From positions 3,534,001 to 3,598,000 of the forward strand of contig NZ_CP075682.1 of assembly GCF_018603435.1 (NCBI RefSeq): DNA of 64,000 nt. The letters are read 5' to 3'. A model generated the notes under the pieces. That model was not told where the DNA came from and made no database searches. It saw nothing but the letters and a program-made list of their open reading frames with translations. How positions within the stretch are numbered: position 1 is the stretch's first letter; every line of letters begins with the position of its first letter. The DNA comes from Chryseobacterium sp. ZHDP1 (GTDB lineage: Bacteria > Bacteroidota > Bacteroidia > Flavobacteriales > Weeksellaceae). Positions 61,924 through 64,000 of the stretch are shown here, one piece after another. The position numbers were made by a program, and so were the translations under genes.

Positions 61924-62619
61924 ATGGGAAAGAGAATTTATACACAGGTAGAGGTTTCACAATTGATTAAAAATAATATCAATGAACTAGAAGAAATTTA
62001 TATTAGTAATTCGAATGAATTAGCTTTAGGTAAGATTAATGAAGATTTGTTGAAAGCACTAAAAAATTTTAAGGCTAAATTTGCTTATCAACCAATAAGT
62101 TCTGTGGACTTTAACGGTATGAAAAACAAATTTGATCGTACTTTTGCAATTGATCCGTTGCCAAAGAATCCTATTGTAATCCGACCTAACAGTTTTTTGA
62201 GAGTTATCAATGATAATAGTAGTTATGATTTTATTTATAATTATTTTGTTCTTACTTCATCATCTCAATATGGTTTGGGAATTAGATTTAGTAAATCAGA
62301 TGCCGTTGAAGATAACTATTATCAAGACGACTCTTTTTATATTTTAGAAAATGAATTTTTTATAAAAGTAGAACCCACTGATTTTGAAACTGCTGTGACA
62401 ACTTTTCATTCTAGATTTGATAGTAAAATAGCTTCTAAGGGTTTAGGTGCAACACGACACATCGTTGATGAGCTTAAGTATGCAAAAGACATAGCTCAAA
62501 GAAATCCTACAAAAATATCTATGTTTTCAACTGTTTATGGTAATAAACTTAGTTTTGCTGGAATAGCAGAAATTAATGGAAATGACGAATATTTTAATCG
62601 TGGTCAACAATGGCCTTAG
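61924..62619 (+). CDS. Unknown soluble protein in two-component operon, 231 aa
   Basis: I do not recognise this protein. It has no signal peptide or membrane segment, is rich in Asn, Ser, Phe and Tyr, and has an N-terminal helical part (VSQLIKNNINELEEIYISNS, about 11-30) before a beta-rich middle. Codons are more AT-rich than those of its neighbours. It starts 5 bp after the response regulator and overlaps the 7TM gene by 10 bp, so it is firmly part of the same transcript; a role in the same signalling pathway is inferred. Confidence 0.7.
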   Translation: MGKRIYTQVEVSQLIKNNINELEEIYISNSNELALGKINEDLLKALKNFKAKFAYQPISSVDFNGMKNKFDRTFAIDPLPKNPIVIRPNSFLRVINDNSSYDFIYNYFVLTSSSQYGLGIRFSKSDAVEDNYYQDDSFYILENEFFIKVEPTDFETAVTTFHSRFDSKIASKGLGATRHIVDELKYAKDIAQRNPTKISMFSTVYGNKLSFAGIAEINGNDEYFNRGQQWP

Positions 62620-63239
62620 ATTTACTGATATATTTGTACTACTCAATTTTATTAATTATAACTATTTTGTCATGTGCAAAAAAAGCTGATGGAATAGGAA
62701 ATAATTATTTATATCTGAATTTTACAATAATTTTTGGTATTGAATGTATTGTATATTTTGCTAAGTTTTTAAATCAAAGTAATCTCACAGGTCTTTATTT
62801 TTTATTGGATATTCTTAATATAACTTACGTTTATTACTTTTTTCAAATCCACTTTAAGCAAAGTAAGTTTCTTTTATCTTACGGAATTATTTCCCTTTTC
62901 TTGATCTTGACATTTAACAAGTATTGTCTCTCGCAATACAGTGATTTCTGTGGTATTATAAGTTGTTTTTATGTTATCATAGCCTGTTTGTATGGTTTTT
63001 ATTTAATCATGGAAAGGGAAAAATTTGGACAGCAAAAAATACAAAGTATTCCTTTTTTCTGGTATGGAACAGCAATGTTGCTTTGGTGTTTAATGTATCT
63101 CTTTAGAACAATTCCCAGATTTTATTTTCAAGATGAGGATAAAGAATTCATGCAAAATCTTCGAATCTTCTTTGCTAGTGTAAATATTGTTACGTATGCA
63201 ATTTTTTTAAAACTAGTATTAATGTACAAAAACAAATGA
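62610..63239 (+). CDS. Seven-helix membrane protein, probable sensor module
   Basis: This 209-residue protein consists almost entirely of seven hydrophobic helices (about 2-22, 31-51, 59-82, 87-105, 113-134, 148-170, 184-206) with short loops. No signal peptide or large extracellular domain is present. Its start overlaps the previous stop by 10 bp and its stop overlaps the kinase start (ATGA). This arrangement suggests a separately encoded 7TM sensing module for the kinase; that is an inference. The family is not recognised. Confidence 0.7.
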   Translation: MALDLLIYLYYSILLIITILSCAKKADGIGNNYLYLNFTIIFGIECIVYFAKFLNQSNLTGLYFLLDILNITYVYYFFQIHFKQSKFLLSYGIISLFLILTFNKYCLSQYSDFCGIISCFYVIIACLYGFYLIMEREKFGQQKIQSIPFFWYGTAMLLWCLMYLFRTIPRFYFQDEDKEFMQNLRIFFASVNIVTYAIFLKLVLMYKNK

Positions 63240-64000
63240 GTGCAATACTTTATTTAGATAAATCTGTAATTACATTATATATTTCAGCTACATTGCTCGT
63301 TTTGTTGTTGCTCGTTTTTATGCTTTTTGTTGTAATAAATTACAAGAGAAAGCAGCAAATGATAATTAAAGAAAACCAACTCCAACAATCCGAACACCAC
63401 AACCAGCTCCTCCAAAAAGAACTCGAAAAACAAAAATCAATTGAAGCAGAGCGGGAAAGAATTTCCCACGATATGCACGATGATCTCGGTGCAGGAATTT
63501 CAGCGTTAAAATTGCAGGCAGAATTTTTAAAACAACGGGCAGAAAATGATGATCTGAAAAATGACATCGACGAACTCCTGAAAACCTCCGAAGAAATGAA
63601 TCTTTCCATGAGGGAAATGCTTTGGAGCCTCAATTCAGGAAACGATACTTTGGGAAGCTTCATCGATTATTCAAAGATGTATGCACAAAATTTTTTGAAG
63701 AAAACAAAAATTCTCCTGCTTACAGAAAGTGAAAACGTTGTTTTGGAAACAGTAATCACTACAGAACAGAGACGAAATTTATTTCTATGCTTAAAAGAAG
63801 CCCTAAACAATGCTTACAAACACAGCCAGTCCAATCAGATTAAATTGTCGTTCATCCAGAAAGACAAAGAATTCATGATGAAAATCTCCGACAACGGAAT
63901 AGGAATTAATCACGAAAAATCAGAAGGAAACGGACTTCGAAATATGAAACGGAGAATGCAGGAACAAAACGGACACTGCGAAGTCACTACAGAAAACGGA
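63236..64000 (+). CDS. Sensor histidine kinase (HisKA_3/NarX-like), 3' truncated by window edge
   Basis: The first 255 residues are visible. One N-terminal transmembrane helix (about 11-34) and a Gln/Glu-rich coiled coil (about 40-72) lead to the HisKA_3 dimerisation box ERISHDMHDDLG, where His81 is the expected phosphorylation site. The ATPase domain follows: N box LFLCLKEALNNAYKH, G1 ISDNGIGI and G2 GNGLRNMKRRM. The kinase carries no sensor domain of its own beyond the helix; the preceding 7TM protein may supply it. It is the last visible gene of the response-regulator operon and overlaps the 7TM gene at ATGA. Confidence 0.9.
   Translation, partial: MSAILYLDKSVITLYISATLLVLLLLVFMLFVVINYKRKQQMIIKENQLQQSEHHNQLLQKELEKQKSIEAERERISHDMHDDLGAGISALKLQAEFLKQRAENDDLKNDIDELLKTSEEMNLSMREMLWSLNSGNDTLGSFIDYSKMYAQNFLKKTKILLLTESENVVLETVITTEQRRNLFLCLKEALNNAYKHSQSNQIKLSFIQKDKEFMMKISDNGIGINHEKSEGNGLRNMKRRMQEQNGHCEVTTENG

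Overview
The window is 64 kb of AT-rich chromosome from a member of the Bacteroidota, most likely a Flavobacteriia species close to Chryseobacterium/Elizabethkingia. The evidence is the Bacteroidota promoter signature (-33 TTTG/TTG, about 19 bp, -7 TAnnTTTG) in front of many genes, a secreted metalloprotease with a type IX secretion C-terminal sorting domain, two GLPGLI-family proteins, a GG-leader peptide of the kind common in Chryseobacterium, and the sequence style of the ribosomal proteins. The genus is an inference; no rRNA gene is present.

Region 1 (1-7.6 kb, + strand) is a metal/copper-handling locus: the C-terminal part of a Zn/Cd-type P1B ATPase, two paralogous small Cys-rich proteins (C-x9-C-x-GKCY), a YHS-domain lipoprotein, a SCO1-like copper chaperone, an exported Mn-type superoxide dismutase, then an MbnP-like lipoprotein, its di-heme MbnH/MauG-type partner and an outer-membrane barrel protein with an N-terminal CxxCxC motif. 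No methanobactin precursor is seen, so this looks like a stand-alone mbnPH-type copper system.

Region 2 (7.7-27.6 kb) is mixed housekeeping: three tRNA-Glu(TTC) genes around rpsT, a cell-wall amidase divergent from an lptD-like gene, RidA, a DegP/HtrA protease, TrhO with an extra C-terminal domain, 5-formyl-THF cyclo-ligase, a SpoU methyltransferase, RmuC, an SGNH hydrolase, a DUF5995-like protein, a six-cysteine GG-leader peptide, a doubly frameshifted YciI-like gene, nicotinate phosphoribosyltransferase and Dps.

Region 3 (27.9-31.4 kb) is rpsL-rpsG-fusA-rpsJ. The operon ends at a terminator after rpsJ, and about 15.4 kb of unrelated genes (31.4-46.6 kb) separate it from rplC. That segment begins and ends with a GLPGLI-family gene. 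It holds an iron-permease-like protein, a T9SS metalloprotease, three secreted/lipoprotein unknowns and a glycerol operon (glpD-glpK-glpF plus a barrel protein) divergent from a DeoR/GlpR-type regulator, with matching operator arms at both start sites.

Region 4 (46.7-60.7 kb) is the S10-spc-alpha ribosomal cluster from rplC to rplQ, including secY, infA, rpmD, rpmJ and rpoA, with several intra-operon hairpins. Region 5 (60.7-64 kb) holds a small lipoprotein gene and a signalling operon: LuxR-type response regulator, unknown protein, seven-helix membrane protein and a HisKA_3 histidine kinase cut by the window end. The 7TM protein may be the sensor module of the kinase.
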